From the NCBI RefSeq assembly GCF_013204845.1, contig NZ_JABMKY010000001.1, forward strand, positions 248,001 through 312,000: a stretch of DNA of 64,000 nucleotides, in the 5' to 3' direction. The DNA comes from Paenibacillus qinlingensis. GTDB taxonomy: Bacteria; Bacillota; Bacilli; Paenibacillales; NBRC-103111. The notes under the pieces are model-generated. The model was not told where the DNA came from. It saw nothing but the letters and a program-made list of their open reading frames with translations, and ran no database searches. A program made the translations under genes and the position numbers. Shown in pieces: positions 53,266 to 63,363 of this stretch (positions are counted from its first letter, which is position 1; every line of letters begins with the position of its first letter).

Positions 53266-53562
53266 TCGTATCAAGGCAGAACCCTCCGGTCAATAAGGAG
53301 TGATGCGTCTTCTTCTTTTTCTTCTTTGAGCTTAATTTTTCCACGTGTTTATCATCCGCAATGAGAGATCGCGGTATAGACGCGTTGACCTTGTCCGAAA
53401 AAATTACCGTTTCACCCACCACAGTGAAACGTTGGCTTGAAGGTAGATTTGAACCGGGACACAGGAATTTATCCCGCCTTGCCGATGCCCTTTATGTCCC
53501 TAGTGATATTCTGCTAGGCATAACTTAACTAAAAAGGACCGGAGGGTTCTGCCTTGATACGA
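53266..53562. repeat. 26-bp perfect inverted repeat flanking a 245-bp segment
   Basis: Left arm 53266-53291 and right arm 53537-53562 are exact reverse complements. Each contains GGAGGGTTCTGCC followed by TTG, a ribosome-binding-site/start unit pointing outward. Between them lies the small HTH frame at 53361. Confidence 0.85.
53361..53528 (+). CDS. XRE-type HTH, possibly N-terminally truncated
   Basis: 55 residues containing a full helix-turn-helix (LTLSEKITVSPTTVKRWLEG, LSRLADALYVPSDILLG). No ribosome binding site precedes the ATG. It lies entirely between the 26-bp inverted repeats. Confidence 0.5.
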   Translation: MRDRGIDALTLSEKITVSPTTVKRWLEGRFEPGHRNLSRLADALYVPSDILLGIT

Positions 53563-53595
53563 CTTCAATATCCACTTTTCAAAGAATCCCCGCTC

Positions 53596-53937
<342 letters not shown>

Positions 53938-53959
53938 AGTCTCCTTTCTCACTTTGATC

Positions 53960-54105
53960 GAAAATACGTTTTTTCTTATTATTAAACTAAAATTAACACG
54001 TTAATTTCGTATTTACAATAACAAAATACGTTATATTCGTATTTCCATACTTGCGCGGTTCACATATTTACGATAATATTGTAAATATATACGAATAGAA
54101 CGTAT
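53960..54105. promoter_or_regulatory. Operator region of the divergent lysogeny regulators
   Basis: Two palindromes with the form ATACG-N7-CGTAT lie at 54024-54044 (AAATACG arms) and 54089-54105; half-sites occur near 53960 and 54006. They separate the minus-strand XRE remnant from the plus-strand repressor, as in a cI/cro-type switch. Confidence 0.6.
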
Positions 54106-54125
54106 TTCCTTGAAGGGATGAGTGT

Positions 54126-54590
54126 TTGGGAATGATTGTAGATCCAAAGATTGTAATAGCCGAGAACATTAAGAAATACTTGGAACAACACAATATGACT
54201 CAGAAAACACTTGCTGAAAAGATAAATATTAAGCCCTCCACTGTAAGCGACTATTTAAAATACCGTTCAAAACCATCTCATGGAATCATTCAAAAAATTG
54301 CTGATGTTTTCGGCATTCATAAAAGTGATATTGATACGACGTATAAAAAAGATACACAAGGCCTAACTACATCTCATAGTTCTTTTGGACTTTCTACCAA
54401 AGAAGAACGTGATATTGCTACCGATCTGGAACGCATGATCGGTGAACTAGAAACTAACGAAGCTCTGGCCTTCCATGGTGAACCAATGGATGACGAAACA
54501 AAAGAGCTTATGAAGATTTCCCTTGAAAACTCCTTGCGCTTAGCAAAACAGATGGCCAAGCAGAAATTCAACCCAAACAAAAACAAATAA
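54126..54590 (+). CDS. CI-like XRE repressor
   Basis: 154 residues: HTH at about 20-60 (MTQKTLAEKINIKPSTVSDY), then a helical tail (IATDLERMIGELETNEALAF) typical of repressors paired with ImmA peptidases. TTG after AAGGGA, or the ATG two codons later. Intact, unlike its neighbours. Confidence 0.8.
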   Translation: MGMIVDPKIVIAENIKKYLEQHNMTQKTLAEKINIKPSTVSDYLKYRSKPSHGIIQKIADVFGIHKSDIDTTYKKDTQGLTTSHSSFGLSTKEERDIATDLERMIGELETNEALAFHGEPMDDETKELMKISLENSLRLAKQMAKQKFNPNKNK

Positions 54591-54603
54591 GAGGAATTAC
54601 CTG

Positions 54604-55063
54604 ATGGCAATTAAACAACTTGTCAACCAGCTTATCTGCAAATATGGGACGAACAATCCTTTCACTATAGCTTCCGAGAAATATCCTTGTTCTGTTCGAA
54701 CCGCTTGGCGAAATGATGGGCTACTTTAACACATATAAAAGGATTCCGATGATTCATATTAATTCCGGACTAAATGAAGTCGACCAATGCTTTACCTGTG
54801 CCCATGAACTTGGACATGCGGTTTTGCATCCTAAAGTAAACACGCCATTTCTAAGGCGACACACATTGCAATCAATTGCGAAAATTGAACGGGAAGCAAA
54901 TACTCTGGCAGTTGAACTTCTTATTCCGGATAAGTCAATTCAAAACGGAATGTCTATCTACGAAGCGGTGCGCTTACATGGTGTGACCGAAGAAATTGCA
55001 CATTTGAAGAAACCACCACGCTATAGTTTCTGGAGCGACGAGAAAACATTCTTTAATTTCTAG
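54604..55063 (+). pseudogene. ImmA/IrrE-type metallopeptidase with one extra base
   Basis: The ATG frame (AIKQLVNQLICKYGTNNPFT) shifts near 54688; the other frame resumes with ILVLFEPLGEMMGYFNTY and contains the zinc motif CAHELGHAVLHP and EREANTLAVELLIPD. In intact elements this enzyme cleaves the repressor on induction. Its loss would lock the repressor on. Confidence 0.75.
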
Positions 55064-55159
55064 CCTTCTGCGTTTTCCAGCTGTAGGGCTGTTTACTGCA
55101 CGACCAAACCGAACGTATGATCTCGTTTTAAAATGTGAGATTCTGAAAGGAGGTGTTGT

Positions 55160-56177
55160 CCTACTAATCCGCCCCGAAGAGCGTCTACCCACGCAAAAAA
55201 AGGATGGATACGGAAGGAACTCCACAAAACGAAACATGACGAAGTGTATTACTATTTTCTGAAAAACAGCGAGAAACGCTACATGTACCGACACAAGTAT
55301 TACGATAATCTGGGCAAGCGGAAAGAGAAGAAGGAAGCGCTCAAAGGGCTGGTGGAAGTCAAGGCCGCGCTACTGAACGGGCAAGTGAAACAGGTCGAGC
55401 ATAGCCAGATGACCATAGCCCAATGGCTCGATATGTTGGTATGAAACGTACAACAGCAGTTGGGAAGTCACATCGAGATTACAGCGTAAACACGCCATCA
55501 AACTTCAGATGATGCCGCTTCTCGGGAAGTATACACTCAGCTCTCTGGACAAATCGACGTATGTCGGTGAATATTACAATGTCCTCAAGAAGAAATACAG
55601 TGATAGAACGGTCGCGTTATTCCATCGCTTATTTAAAATTGCGATTAACACAGCAGTGGAGGATGAGATTATTCCCCGTAATCATTTCCAAAAAATCACC
55701 ATTGAGATCAACGGTGATTTGGAGAATGTTCTCACAGCGGCAGAACTAGACTTATTCCTGCAAGTGACCAAGAAGTACGAGAACATTACGAACTATACGC
55801 TCATCCTTGTACTCGCCTTTACTGGCCTTCGCAGAGGTGAAGCGCTTGGTTTGCGGTGGAGGCACGTCAACTTTAATGAGAAAACAGTGACGGTTGAATG
55901 CACTCGCGACCAATATGGATGCAGAACACCAAAAACGAAAAACAGTTACCGTAAGATCCCTGTCGATCAGATGCTGATTAATCAATTGCTCAGTTATCAG
56001 CGCTGGTGCGTAGAGACAAAGTTCTCGTACGGCATGAAGGTGGACAAAGAGAACGACTTCGTCTTCATCTCTTATCAGGACGGCGCGCCGATCGCGGAGA
56101 ACATGGCTTTCTATTCGTTTAAGCGCATACTCAAAATCCTCAAGATGATAAAGAGAAAACACCGATCATTTTCCTAA
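55160..56177 (+). pseudogene. Tyrosine integrase, frameshifted and C-terminally truncated
   Basis: An arm-binding N-terminus (YYYFLKNSEKRYMYRHKYYD) shifts frame near 55438 (WLDM to YETYNSSWEVTSRLQRKHA). The catalytic domain begins with TGLRRGEALGLRW (first Arg) and TKNSYRKIPV, then ends before HxLRHT, LGH and the nucleophilic Tyr. It cannot catalyse excision. It lies next to tyrS, so the right attachment site should be within the last few tens of bases before 56200. Confidence 0.8.
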
Positions 56178-56199
56178 GGGGGTTATTTGTTGTACTAGC

Positions 56200-57462
56200 T
56201 TATTCAAATTTGACGAGGAAGTAATTCTTTTTACCGCGGCGAATAATGAGATAGGATTCACCCAGTCGACCCAATTGCTTCGTCGTCGCTTCCAGATCCG
56301 TTACCTTCACGCCATTTACTGTGACCGCTCCGCTTTCAATGTCTTGACGCGATTGGCGTTTGGATGGTGCTGCTCCCACAGAAATAAGAAGATCAATCAA
56401 CGCGACGTCATCTTGCTCTAAAGTTGTTGAAGGCACATCCTTGAACGCTTCTTCGATTTCAACACGAGATAGTGATTGGATATCACCACTGAATAAGGCG
56501 GCTGTGATATTAAGCGCACTCTCTAGCGCCTCTCCCCCATGAACAAGCTTCGTAACTTCACGTGCCAGCACTTTTTGAGCTTCTCTCTTACCTGGCTCCG
56601 CTGCTACTTCAGCTTCAAGTCGTTCAATTTCTTCCTGGGATTGGAATGTGAAATATTTCAGGAATCGGACAACGTCATTGTCAGCAGTCCCTAACCAGAA
56701 TTGGTAGAACTGGTACGGTGAAGTTTTGTTTGCATCCAGCCAAATAGCTCCGCCTTCCGTTTTACCAAACTTCTGCCCATCACTCTTCGTAACAAGCGGT
56801 AATGTTACACCAAAAGCGCGACGATCCGTTGTTGATTTGCCGATAAGCTCTAGTCCAGCCGTAATATTCCCCCACTGGTCGCTTCCACCAATTTGAACGG
56901 AACAATTCTTCGTTTCATTTAACTTCAAGAAATCATAGGATTGAAGAATCATGTAACTGAACTCTGTAAACGAAATTCCTTTCGTAATACGTGAATCTAC
57001 AGAATCCTTAGCCAACATGTAGTTCACCGTAAAGTTTTTGCCTACATCGCGTAAAAATTCAATCACATTCAGGGAGCCTAACCAATCGTAATTATTCACT
57101 AACTCAGCACTGTTTTCAATTTCAGTTGAGAAATCAAGGAAACGTGATAGCTGATTTTTAATGCTTTGCGACCACGCTTCAACCACTTCAGGGCCGTTCA
57201 ATGTACGTTCATTCGCTTTACCGCTCGGATCTCCAATAAGCCCCGTCCCACCGCCTACCAAAGCTAAAGGAACATGCCCAGCAAGTTGGAATCTTCTCAA
57301 TGTTAAAATAGGAAGCAAACTGCCGATATGCAAGCTATCCGCTGTGGGATCAAAGCCGCAATATAGGACAACGCGCTCTTCGCTCAGCTTCTTGTTTAAA
57401 CCTTCTCTATCCGTAATTTGATGCAGCAAACCGCGAAACTCTAAATCCTTCAGAATACTCAT
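56200..57462 (-). CDS. tyrS: Tyrosyl-tRNA synthetase
   Basis: 420 residues from ATG at 57462 (AAAGGATGG upstream). HIGH-like SLHIGSLLP near 46, the tyrosine-binding VQIGGSDQWGN near 193, KFGKT as the KMSKS loop near 231, and a C-terminal S4 domain (SRQDIESGAVTVNGVKV). Charges tRNA-Tyr. Controlled by the T-box leader upstream. Its stop is only 23 bases from the integrase remnant and no terminator follows it. Confidence 0.97.
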   Translation of the reverse strand: MSILKDLEFRGLLHQITDREGLNKKLSEERVVLYCGFDPTADSLHIGSLLPILTLRRFQLAGHVPLALVGGGTGLIGDPSGKANERTLNGPEVVEAWSQSIKNQLSRFLDFSTEIENSAELVNNYDWLGSLNVIEFLRDVGKNFTVNYMLAKDSVDSRITKGISFTEFSYMILQSYDFLKLNETKNCSVQIGGSDQWGNITAGLELIGKSTTDRRAFGVTLPLVTKSDGQKFGKTEGGAIWLDANKTSPYQFYQFWLGTADNDVVRFLKYFTFQSQEEIERLEAEVAAEPGKREAQKVLAREVTKLVHGGEALESALNITAALFSGDIQSLSRVEIEEAFKDVPSTTLEQDDVALIDLLISVGAAPSKRQSRQDIESGAVTVNGVKVTDLEATTKQLGRLGESYLIIRRGKKNYFLVKFE

Positions 57463-57492
57463 GTGCAACCATCCTTTATTATGAAATGAAAA

Positions 57493-57906
57493 AACAAAAA
57501 AAGCCTTCTTATCCCAAAGGGACGAGAAGACTTGACTCGCGGTACCACCCTAATTAAAACAGCACTTACGTACATCTATGATAAAACCTCTATCGAGGCC
57601 ATTCAAAGATGAGCGACCGCGTTTAAATGATGGTTTTATCGCCCAAATAGAAAGACGTTTTCGGAAGCCAAAAACTTATACTTTCTATTGTGGTAACCAA
57701 AGTCATAGGCACGGCATGCTATTTTCACTCAAGAACCGATAACGAGGTTTAATCGGTAAATACTACTTGTGCAGGCACATTCCTACAGGTTCCCATTTAC
57801 TGCTCAAGACCGTAATTCACTAACCTGCAGGTACCGGTTCGCACCATCCACCGGCTCTCTGAGAGCATCCACAAGCTACCTACTGCTGATCCATCAACGC
57901 ATTTGT
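57493..57906 (-). ncRNA. T-box riboswitch leader of tyrS
   Basis: About 410 nt of leader with the AGAGAGCCGGTGGATGGTG distal stem I loop, the T-box AATTAGGGTGGTACCGCG (57538-57555) and a terminator (CTTCTCGTCCC with GGGATAAGAAG plus T run) just before tyrS. A UAC Tyr codon at 57812-57814 is the likely specifier. Uncharged tRNA-Tyr would favour the antiterminator. Confidence 0.93.
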
Positions 57907-57911
57907 ACTTG

Positions 57912-57940
57912 TTATAACACAGGAATCTGATGCTTGTCAA
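57912..57940 (-). promoter_or_regulatory. Sigma-A promoter of the tyrS T-box operon
   Basis: Minus strand TTGACA (57935-57940), 17-base spacer, TTATAA (57912-57917). Confidence 0.8.
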
Positions 57941-58033
57941 ACCTAGAACTGAACCTTTCTCCCATCAGCATTACCGCAAAAGGTGCAATTATGGTATACT
58001 ATTAGGGGTCATGTAAGGAGGATATTGGAACTT

Positions 58034-61000
58034 ATGCGTAATTTTTTCGCGAAATGGAATCGTCCATGGGTTAGAACGACATTTAAAGTAATTGGAATAT
58101 CATTAAAATGGGCCATTATTTGTGTGTTTTTGGCTGGCCTGCTAGGTGGATCCGCCGCTTTCGGATATGTAAGTGCACTTGTCAAAAAAGATCCTATCCG
58201 CAGCGAAGATGCGATTCGACAACAAATGCAAGAGAATGCTATCACAGGATTCGCCTATTTCAATGATGATGCTGTCATTGGACAATTGCGGACCGAAGAA
58301 GATCGACGTCTTGCGCAGCTCGAAGACATCCCGCAGAACTTGTTAGACGCCGTCCTCGCCATTGAGGATAAGGATTTCTACAATCATCGCGGCATCGATT
58401 TTCGTGGTCTCTACCGTGCAGTCACACAGAAGCTTCTAAATGAAGATGTGCAGACCGGTGGAAGTACAATCACGCAACAGCTAGCTAGACGTGTTTTCCT
58501 CACACTTGATCGCGATGATGGCCGTAAAGCAAGGGAACTGCTGCTTGCACTTCGGATGGAACGCATCATGTCGAAGGATGAAATTTTACTTGCATACTTA
58601 AATAAAATCCCATACGGCAATGGGGCAACTGGTTATAATTTATATGGCATTAAAGCCGCTGCCAAAGGTCTGTTCAATATTGATGATTTAGCCAAATTGA
58701 ATATTGCACAAGCGGCATATTTAGCCGGATTACCTCAATCTCCATCGCAATACTCTGCATTTACAAGTAAGCCAACTTTTGATGAGGATGGCTTCAAAAA
58801 AGCGGTAACGCGACAACAGTTAGTATTAAAGCGGATGATGGAAGAAAGCAAAATCACTAACGATCAATATCAAGATGCCTTGAAATTCGATCTCAAAGCT
58901 TCTATGCCGGCAGCAGCTCAGAAAGCCTATACGACCTACCCTTATCTAATGATCGAGACCGAGCAGGAAGCATCTGAAATTTTATTGAAGCTTCAACATC
59001 CCGAGCTTGATCCGAAGACGAACCAAACCGCTTATAATGAAGCACTCAAAAACATACATACACAGCTATTACGCGGCGGTTATCAAATCTACACCACGAT
59101 TGATAAAACAATTTATGATTCGATGCATGAGATTTCAGCCAACGAGAAGAATTTCGCACCAACGGATGAGAAGAAAGGCGGCATTGAACAGGTCGGTGCC
59201 ATCATGATTGACTCCAAAACGGGTGCCATCAAAGGCATGATTGAGGGTCGCGACTTCTTCGATGAACAGCTGAATCATGCTACGCAAGCCTACAGACAAC
59301 CTGGGTCTACCATGAAGCCGATTGCTGCTTATATCCCTGCACTGGAAAAAGGGGTCATACAGCCTGCCACCATCGTGGATGACATCCCAATCATTCTCAA
59401 AGATGGCGTTAAAGGCTTCCATCTGCCAGAGAACTGGGACCATAAATTCCATGGCCTGATGACGGCGCGAAGAGCTTTAAATCAATCTTATAATATCCCA
59501 GCGATCGATATCTTCCTCAATAAAGTAGGCATTACGCAAGCGTGGGATTTCGCTAAGAAACTTGGCATTACGTCTCTTACTAAAGAAGACAATGTCGCAC
59601 AAACTGGTGTTATTGGTGGTTTAAGTCGTGGAACATCGGTCAAGGAACTAGCAGGTGCGTATGCATCCATTCCGAATAAAGGCGTGTTCAATGCGCCGTA
59701 CTTAATTCGTGAAATTAAAGATTCGAATGGCAAAACCATCTATGCGCAAGAGCAGAAGCCCCAAACGGTGTTCTCACCGCAAACAGCTTACCTAATAACA
59801 GACATGATGAAAACCGTTATTAGCAATGCTAGCCAAGGGACAGCTACAGATCTCATGAAAAAATTCAAATCATACGGCAAAATTGAGATCTCTGGAAAAA
59901 CAGGTTCCACACAAGATGATGCTGATGCTTGGTTCATGGGCTTCACTCCTGATGTAACAGTCGGTGTGTGGATCGGTTATGATCAGCCGATTAATAAATT
60001 GTCTTCCAAAACGGGTCAAACCAACCATGCCAAAGATATCTGGGCGCTCATCTTGAACAAAACAATTGAGCAAAAGCCAAATCTGTTCCCGAACAAAACA
60101 TTCGCGAAGCCAGATGGTATTGTTTCATCAACAGTCTCCAGCTTATCCGGCATGCTTCCGAGTGAGCTGACGACAAGCTCCGAACATCTGGTGACCGATA
60201 TTTTCAACAAAAAATATTTACCTACACAAACAGATAATGTCATGGTTAAAATGAAAATCAGTTCGCTAAATGGGCTTAATTACGTAGCTCAAGAATCAAC
60301 TCCTGCTGATTTCGTACAAGAGAAAGTCGTGATTAAACGCCAAAAATCGATCACGCAATTATTAAAAGAAATCGATGAAGCGATGCAAAAGCTTCCTGAG
60401 AAAAGCAGAAAGCCTATCGATTTCTATAAGCCAACTGATTATGACGTAGATGCTCCTTCCGAAGCTGATCCAAGGGTTGACGATGGCAAAGTACCTCCAG
60501 CGCCTCTGAGCGTCGTAACAGTCAAATCTGGCGATACAGCGACAATTACCTTCCAACCGAACACGGATGCAGATATCGTAGGCTATCGCATTTATCGTTC
60601 AGATAATCAAGGTAAGTTCCAGCTCATGGGAGGAAAAGTCGTGCTTGCAGGTGCTGAAGCGAAGTTTGTAGATCAACTTCAAACGGCAGCTATAACAGGC
60701 TACTATGTCACTGCTGTAGATGTAGCAGGTAAAGAATCCACACCAAGTCGGTCCTCTTATACGGACGGAAGCTCTCTAGATTCATTAATCATCCCTGGTG
60801 TCGATAGCAATGGCAATCCATTGAAAGACCTTACCATTCCATCGCCAGGAACATCGAATGCCGGAACAGACACTGGGAATGGAGCTGGAACTGGGAATGG
60901 AGCCGGAACGGGCACACCTACAGGTAAGCCGGCGTCCAAAGATGCTCCATCCGCCCCAACGGGCATCAAGGCTAAGGCTGAAGAAGCTTCACTTGTCTTA

Positions 61001-61213
61001 ACATGGAAAGCCAATGATGCCAAAGACAAAGTCAAACAGTATGTCGTGTACTTTAGTGATAAAGAAAAAGGCACTTACACGAAACTAGGCACGGTTGAGA
61101 ATGGAACTGAATTCCATTACTACGCAGCAGCTTTCAATGGCTATTACAAAATTACAGCCATTAACGAAGCTGGAGAGTCTAAATTCTCTGCTACTATCGC
61201 TTACAATAAATAA
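58034..61213 (+). CDS. Class A penicillin-binding protein (PBP1A type)
   Basis: 1059 residues. A membrane anchor (about 25-48) is followed by a GT51 glycosyltransferase (IEDKDFYNHRGIDFRGL; GGSTITQQLARRVF) and a transpeptidase with SxxK in QPGSTMKPIAAY, SYN in NQSYNIPA and KTG in SGKTGSTQ. Two FnIII-like domains (about 830-915 and 975-1059) flank a Gly/Thr-rich linker. The start at 58034 follows AAGGAGG by 12 bases; an extended -10 (TGGTATACT, 57992-58000) lies upstream. It diverges from tyrS. Confidence 0.92.
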   Translation: MRNFFAKWNRPWVRTTFKVIGISLKWAIICVFLAGLLGGSAAFGYVSALVKKDPIRSEDAIRQQMQENAITGFAYFNDDAVIGQLRTEEDRRLAQLEDIPQNLLDAVLAIEDKDFYNHRGIDFRGLYRAVTQKLLNEDVQTGGSTITQQLARRVFLTLDRDDGRKARELLLALRMERIMSKDEILLAYLNKIPYGNGATGYNLYGIKAAAKGLFNIDDLAKLNIAQAAYLAGLPQSPSQYSAFTSKPTFDEDGFKKAVTRQQLVLKRMMEESKITNDQYQDALKFDLKASMPAAAQKAYTTYPYLMIETEQEASEILLKLQHPELDPKTNQTAYNEALKNIHTQLLRGGYQIYTTIDKTIYDSMHEISANEKNFAPTDEKKGGIEQVGAIMIDSKTGAIKGMIEGRDFFDEQLNHATQAYRQPGSTMKPIAAYIPALEKGVIQPATIVDDIPIILKDGVKGFHLPENWDHKFHGLMTARRALNQSYNIPAIDIFLNKVGITQAWDFAKKLGITSLTKEDNVAQTGVIGGLSRGTSVKELAGAYASIPNKGVFNAPYLIREIKDSNGKTIYAQEQKPQTVFSPQTAYLITDMMKTVISNASQGTATDLMKKFKSYGKIEISGKTGSTQDDADAWFMGFTPDVTVGVWIGYDQPINKLSSKTGQTNHAKDIWALILNKTIEQKPNLFPNKTFAKPDGIVSSTVSSLSGMLPSELTTSSEHLVTDIFNKKYLPTQTDNVMVKMKISSLNGLNYVAQESTPADFVQEKVVIKRQKSITQLLKEIDEAMQKLPEKSRKPIDFYKPTDYDVDAPSEADPRVDDGKVPPAPLSVVTVKSGDTATITFQPNTDADIVGYRIYRSDNQGKFQLMGGKVVLAGAEAKFVDQLQTAAITGYYVTAVDVAGKESTPSRSSYTDGSSLDSLIIPGVDSNGNPLKDLTIPSPGTSNAGTDTGNGAGTGNGAGTGTPTGKPASKDAPSAPTGIKAKAEEASLVLTWKANDAKDKVKQYVVYFSDKEKGTYTKLGTVENGTEFHYYAAAFNGYYKITAINEAGESKFSATIAYNK

Positions 61214-61224
61214 GAGTACTTGAA

Positions 61225-61259
61225 GAAGAACCTGGCTCCTGCCAGGTTCTTCTTTTTTT
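61225..61259 (+). terminator. Terminator of the PBP gene
   Basis: A perfect 12-bp stem GAAGAACCTGGC/GCCAGGTTCTTC around TCCT and a T run. Confidence 0.92.
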
Positions 61260-61265
61260 GACGGA

Positions 61266-61308
61266 TAAAAAAAGCTTTCTCTGCACCACTGAGGGTACGG
61301 AGAAAGCT
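61266..61308 (-). terminator. Terminator of acsA
   Basis: Minus strand AGCTTTCTC pairs with GAGAAAGCT, followed by seven T. Confidence 0.88.
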
Positions 61309-61323
61309 GTGAATGAACCTAAA

Positions 61324-63048
61324 TTAGTCTTCAATTGTCGATAAATCACCTGTAGGAAGGTTAAGCTCCCAAGCTTTAAGCACACGGCGCATGATCTTCC
61401 CACTGCGTGTTTTTGGCAGCTTGTCCTTGAATTCAATCTCACGTGGTGCTGCATGTGCAGATAGACCTTCTTTGACAAACTTAGAAATTTCAGCTTTCAG
61501 TTCATCAGAAGCAATAAATCCTTCACGCAACGCAATAAACGCTTTGATGATTTCTCCCCGCATAGGGTCTGGTTTCCCAATAACCCCAGCTTCAGCAACA
61601 GCTGGATGCTCAACAAGCTTACTTTCTACTTCAAATGGACCAACGCGCTCACCAGCGGTGTTAATCACATCATCTACGCGACCTTGGAACCAGAAATAAC
61701 CATCCTCATCTTGATAAGCGGAATCTCCGGAAACATACCAACCGGTCAAACGGAAGTACTCTTCATATTTGGAAGGGTTGTTCCAAATTTTACGCATCAT
61801 CGATGGCCAAGGCGTTTTGATCGCAAGGTTCCCCATCCGATTCGGTGGCAGAACGTTACCAGCATCATCTATAATAGCGGCATCAACACCCGGAATTGGA
61901 CGTCCCATAGAGCCTGGTTTAATCGTCATGGATGGATAGTTACAAATCAACTGTCCGCCTGTCTCTGTCATCCACCACGTGTCGTGAATACGTTGATTAT
62001 AAACCTTCATACCCCATCTGACGACTTCTGGATTCAATGGTTCTCCCACACTCAATACATGACGAAGTGCTGACAAATCATAACTTGCAGAAACATCATC
62101 GCCAGCCCCCATCAACATACGGAAAGCCGTTGGTGCACTGTACCAAACGGTTACTTTATACTTCTGAAGTGTATTGTACCAATCCTGTGGACTGAAACGT
62201 CCTCCGCGGATTACATTCGTCGCACCATTCAACCATGGAGCGAAAATCCCGTAGGAAGTCCCTGTAACCCAACCTGGATCTGCCGTACACCAGTAGATAT
62301 CATCTTCTTTTAAATCAAGGACAATTTGTCCCGTATAATAGTGCTGCAACATCGCATTTTGAACGTGGAATACACCTTTCGGTTTCCCTGTTGACCCCGA
62401 AGTATAATGAATAATTAATCCATCTTCGCGATCCAACCATTCAATTTCAAGTTCTGTAGAAGCATTGGCCATTTCCTTATGATAATCAACTTGTCCTTCA
62501 CCAAGCTCGATGTTCTCCCCAACTAGGATCACATGCTTCAAGTGTGGAAGTTCACTATATGGCACACGTGATAATTGACTAGGCGTCGTGATAATCGCAA
62601 CCGCTTCACTATCCGCCAATCGATCACGAACTGCAGTTTCCATGAAAGCTTCAAAAAGCGGTCCAACAACTGCGCCTACTTTGAGCGATCCTAGTAAAGA
62701 ATAATACAGTTCAGGTGTCCGCGGCATGAAAATGAAAACGCGCTCGCCCTTACCAATGCCTAGATTTCTAAGCACATTACCAAACTGATTGGATCTTTCT
62801 TTCATTTGTCCAAAAGTAATCGCTTCATCTCGCGTGCTGTCACTGTAGTACAAAGCGATTTTGTCCTTTTTCTCGCCTTCCGCATGACGGTCAATGGCTT
62901 CATAAGCCATATTCACTTTGCCTGTTTCGTACCAGGAGAAGTTTTTCTCGATGTCTGCCCAATCAAATGTCGCATGTGTTTGTTCGTAATTAGCCATGTT
63001 TGGATTAAGGGATACTGATTTAATGAGTTCATCTTTAATTTGATCCAT
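61324..63048 (-). CDS. acsA: Acetyl-CoA synthetase
   Basis: 574 residues, the ANL fold: A3 motif YTSGSTGKPKGV near 216, WWMTETGG near 365 and YVSGDSA near 443. Converts acetate, ATP and CoA to acetyl-CoA. The C-terminal PKTRSGKIMRR contains the lysine that AcuA acetylates to switch the enzyme off; acuA is divergent beside it. ATG follows GAGGAGG. A cre-like site lies in its leader. Confidence 0.96.
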   Translation of the reverse strand: MDQIKDELIKSVSLNPNMANYEQTHATFDWADIEKNFSWYETGKVNMAYEAIDRHAEGEKKDKIALYYSDSTRDEAITFGQMKERSNQFGNVLRNLGIGKGERVFIFMPRTPELYYSLLGSLKVGAVVGPLFEAFMETAVRDRLADSEAVAIITTPSQLSRVPYSELPHLKHVILVGENIELGEGQVDYHKEMANASTELEIEWLDREDGLIIHYTSGSTGKPKGVFHVQNAMLQHYYTGQIVLDLKEDDIYWCTADPGWVTGTSYGIFAPWLNGATNVIRGGRFSPQDWYNTLQKYKVTVWYSAPTAFRMLMGAGDDVSASYDLSALRHVLSVGEPLNPEVVRWGMKVYNQRIHDTWWMTETGGQLICNYPSMTIKPGSMGRPIPGVDAAIIDDAGNVLPPNRMGNLAIKTPWPSMMRKIWNNPSKYEEYFRLTGWYVSGDSAYQDEDGYFWFQGRVDDVINTAGERVGPFEVESKLVEHPAVAEAGVIGKPDPMRGEIIKAFIALREGFIASDELKAEISKFVKEGLSAHAAPREIEFKDKLPKTRSGKIMRRVLKAWELNLPTGDLSTIED

Positions 63049-63071
63049 AAACGTAAAACCCTCCTCACGAA

Positions 63072-63085
63072 ATAAACCGCTTTCA
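63072..63085 (-). promoter_or_regulatory. Possible cre site upstream of acsA
   Basis: Minus strand TGAAAGCGGTTTAT resembles the CcpA cre consensus (TGAAANCGNTTTCA) with changes at the 3' end. It is 24 bases upstream of the acsA start, where CcpA could block transcription; in Bacillus acsA is repressed by CcpA. A TATAAT box (63134-63139) lies upstream. Confidence 0.5.
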
Positions 63086-63244
63086 CTTTACTGATGAATT
63101 CGAGCAAAATGTGATCGATTTTTGACATGTTCTATTATAACACACTCAGAATATTTCGCCTACGTTTAAGTTTTGCTATGATTTCAAACAAAAGTTTGGT
63201 ATAAAATTACTATGAATCCAAAATAAATGACTACACCGTCCTTC

Positions 63245-63332
63245 ATGGGCGTTACGCATTTATGGAGAAATGCAGCCGACTACTTATGTGAAACATATAA
63301 ACTCTTATATTTTTAGTAAAGGAAACGCCCAT
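63245..63332 (+). ncRNA. Structured leader of acuA
   Basis: ATGGGCGTT (63245-63253) pairs with AACGCCCAT (63324-63332), enclosing a GCATTT/AAATGC hairpin (63255-63272) and a second stem (TTATGT/ACATAA). A run of six T follows the outer stem 7-8 bases later, so it may attenuate transcription. It matches no riboswitch class I recognise. Confidence 0.4.
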
Positions 63333-63363
63333 CATGCTGTTTTTTAGAAGGAGAGCCAAGGTT

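Noticed and set aside
53162-53422. 86-residue minus-strand frame with a poly-lysine stretch
   Set aside because: It overlaps the DUF771 gene start and the inverted repeat, and shows no coherent protein features.
57483-57906. Small protein genes within the tyrS leader
   Set aside because: The region is fully explained by T-box structure.
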